7,512 nt of DNA from an uncultured Lachnospiraceae bacterium. GTDB taxonomy: Bacteria; Bacillota; Clostridia; Lachnospirales; Lachnospiraceae. Below the pieces are notes generated by a model. The model did no database searches. It was not told the DNA's origin and saw nothing but the letters and a program-made list of their open reading frames with translations. The position numbers were made by a program, and so were the translations under genes. The stretch spans positions 1-7,512 of the forward strand of contig CAKSAI010000148.1 of assembly GCA_934434905.1 (NCBI GenBank), in the 5' to 3' direction. Positions 6,184-7,512 of the stretch are shown here, piece after piece. Position 1 is the first letter of the stretch, and every line of letters begins with the position of its first letter.

Positions 6184-6193
6184 GACGAAGGCT

Positions 6194-7363
6194 TTACGGC
6201 AGCAGGAATCCCAGCGCCTTCAAAAAGTAGTCGCGGAAGTGGGCTTCCGATACAGAGTCGCCGTAAAGGAGATCAATGCTGCCGATCTCTTTGCCATCCA
6301 GCTTATATATCGCTTTCCCGGCGATTTCCTGTGCGGTGATTGGGGCAGCAGTTGATTCAGGGAGCTGTATCTCTTTGGTGATAGAACTAAGATCCTGACC
6401 CTTGGTGTCTAAGTAGCGGAAGATTCCGGCGTAATGAAGCGCTACCTGTTCTTTCGTGCCGCCGTTGACCACAAGCGGCGGAAGGATATCCTTGTTGGAA
6501 TCCTCGTAAACCTTACATTTCCCGAAGCCATAGGTTAGGAGTGTGGCAGCGTCCTGAAATCGGATCTTGTAATCCGGCGCAGCCATGACTACAGCGATCA
6601 GGGTCATATCATCCTTGGTTGCAGTGGCAGAAACACAGTATTTTGCCAGCCCTGTGGATCCGGTTTTTAATCCGGTAGCATACTGGTACTGCTTGATCAG
6701 CTTGTTGGTATTGGTGAGACCGAATTCGCTGGATCCCCGTCTGGTCACATGGGTGATGTTTTCCATCCAGATGGTGCAGTAATTATGTATCTGGGGATAT
6801 TTGGTGATCAGTTCGCGGGACATCAGTGCCACGTCGTAGGCGGTAGTCATGTGTCCATCGACATCCAGACCGCAGCAGTTGACAAAGGTGGTATTTTCCA
6901 TGCCAAGGCCTTTGGCGCGCTGGTTCATCTGAGCGACAAATTCCTGCTCACTGCCGCTTACGAATTCCGCCATTGCTACGCAGGCATCGTTGCCGCTGGC
7001 GATGGAGATGCATTTGATCATAGTCTCTACCGTCTGTGTTTCTCCGGCTTCCAGATAGACCTGTGAGCCACCCATACTGGCGGCATATTCAGAGACGGTG
7101 ACTGTGTCCGTGAGCGCGATGGATCCTGTAGCGATTGCATCAAAGATGAGGATCAGCGTCATGATCTTTGTGATACTGGCAGGCCGTAGCTGCACATGGG
7201 CGTCCTTCTCATAGACGACTGTGCCGGTGGAGGCTTCCATCAGCAGAACTGAGGGCGCAGAGATTGCCAGGTTATCCTGTGGTACGGCGGTTTCCTTTTC
7301 GGGATAAAGCGGGCTTGTAGCAAGCAGGCTGATGGATAGTAGACAAGCGATTATTCGATGCAT
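6194..7363 (-). CDS. dacF: D-alanyl-D-alanine carboxypeptidase (PBP5/DacF family, peptidase S11)
   Basis: This penicillin-binding protein removes the terminal D-Ala from peptidoglycan pentapeptides outside the cytoplasmic membrane, limiting cross-linking. The active-site motifs appear in order: Ser63-Ile-Thr-Lys66 (SxxK, nucleophile Ser63), Ser123-Gly-Asn125 (SGN) and Lys233-Thr-Gly235 (KTG). An N-terminal hydrophobic segment (about residues 3-20) is a likely Sec signal peptide. After the catalytic domain comes a PBP5_C-like region, ending with a hydrophobic or amphipathic tail (DYFLKALGFLLP) that may serve as the membrane anchor typical of this family. The length of 389 is normal. The start is well supported: GGAGG (plus-strand 7370-7374) lies six bases upstream. 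It is convergent with cls and has no obvious terminator. In Bacillus dacF is sporulation-linked, but I found no clear sporulation sigma-factor promoter here, so the symbol denotes family resemblance, not a proven role. Confidence 0.93.
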   Translation of the reverse strand: MHRIIACLLSISLLATSPLYPEKETAVPQDNLAISAPSVLLMEASTGTVVYEKDAHVQLRPASITKIMTLILIFDAIATGSIALTDTVTVSEYAASMGGSQVYLEAGETQTVETMIKCISIASGNDACVAMAEFVSGSEQEFVAQMNQRAKGLGMENTTFVNCCGLDVDGHMTTAYDVALMSRELITKYPQIHNYCTIWMENITHVTRRGSSEFGLTNTNKLIKQYQYATGLKTGSTGLAKYCVSATATKDDMTLIAVVMAAPDYKIRFQDAATLLTYGFGKCKVYEDSNKDILPPLVVNGGTKEQVALHYAGIFRYLDTKGQDLSSITKEIQLPESTAAPITAQEIAGKAIYKLDGKEIGSIDLLYGDSVSEAHFRDYFLKALGFLLP

Positions 7364-7420
7364 AAAAGACCTCCGTGGGGCTTCCTTACATTCTAAGCAG
7401 AGAGGCAGGAAAATATGCGC

Positions 7421-7449
7421 TTGTTTTCAGAATAAAAAAATGATAGGAT
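7421..7449 (+). promoter_or_regulatory. Possible promoter of the gene at the right edge
   Basis: TTGTTT (7421-7426) and TAGGAT (7444-7449) are spaced by 17 bases. TGA just before the second box gives an extended -10 context, and there is an A-tract in the spacer. The boxes match consensus only in part. A possible start codon follows 13 bases after the -10 box, so the leader would be very short. Confidence 0.3.
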
Positions 7450-7512
7450 GATATGTGAAAAAATGGCAGCTTTATGGATCCTGCCGGGCGTACTCCTGAT
7501 GGGAGTGATCTG
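7448..7512 (+). CDS. Possible start of a divergent membrane-protein gene (cut by the window edge)
   Basis: An open frame with ATG at 7448 or, more plausibly, 7463 runs off the right edge. From 7463 it reads MAALWILPGVLLMGVI, a short hydrophobic stretch that looks like a first membrane helix or signal sequence. A candidate ribosome binding site (AGGATGAT, from 7445) is rather far from 7463 and overlaps 7448, so the start is uncertain. The gene would be divergent from the carboxypeptidase gene, with about 84-100 bases between them. Too little is visible to name a family. Confidence 0.35.
   Translation, partial: MICEKMAALWILPGVLLMGVI

Noticed and set aside
7455..7499. GTG start followed by a lysine-rich start (MKKWQLYG)
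   Set aside because: It looks like a typical start but meets a TGA after 14 codons. The neighbouring frame from 7463 stays open to the edge and is hydrophobic.

Overview
The window looks like a chromosomal segment of a low-to-moderate-GC Firmicute, most likely a gut-type Clostridia/Lachnospiraceae bacterium. This is an inference from the style of the S15, PNPase, cardiolipin synthase and D,D-carboxypeptidase proteins, the AGGAGG-type ribosome binding sites, the consensus sigma-A promoters and the 26-residue-repeat surface protein. No search was run, so genus and species are open.

Layout, left to right. (1) Positions 1-542 hold the 3' end of a BspA-like surface protein made of tandem 78-bp (26-residue) repeats; its N-terminus lies outside the window. 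(2) Positions 543-790 hold a doubtful small ORF and a weak hairpin. (3) An almost perfect extended -10 promoter (791-819) starts a roughly 96-nt structured leader, followed by rpsO (ribosomal protein S15) and a terminator-like hairpin. (4) The rpsO-pnp spacer carries a long, interrupted stem-loop (1278-1358) just before the pnp ribosome binding site. (5) pnp encodes a complete 700-residue polynucleotide phosphorylase and ends in a good intrinsic terminator. (6) Next come a small S8 serine protease with no signal peptide or propeptide, and a membrane-bound cardiolipin synthase whose own promoter is embedded in the 3' end of the protease gene. (7) Convergent to these, on the minus strand, is a D-alanyl-D-alanine carboxypeptidase (PBP5/DacF family). 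(8) At the right edge a divergent gene may begin.

Functionally, rpsO-pnp is the widespread pairing of ribosome and RNA-decay genes. Two structured RNA elements here (the rpsO leader and the rpsO-pnp hairpin) look like the autoregulatory devices known for these genes in other bacteria. The right half is cell-envelope housekeeping: cardiolipin synthesis and peptidoglycan trimming.

I see no defence system, CRISPR array, insertion sequence, tRNA or rRNA, and no clearly new multi-gene system. The most interesting items are the repeat mosaic in the surface-protein gene, its unusual position directly upstream of rpsO, and the two RNA structures around rpsO and pnp.
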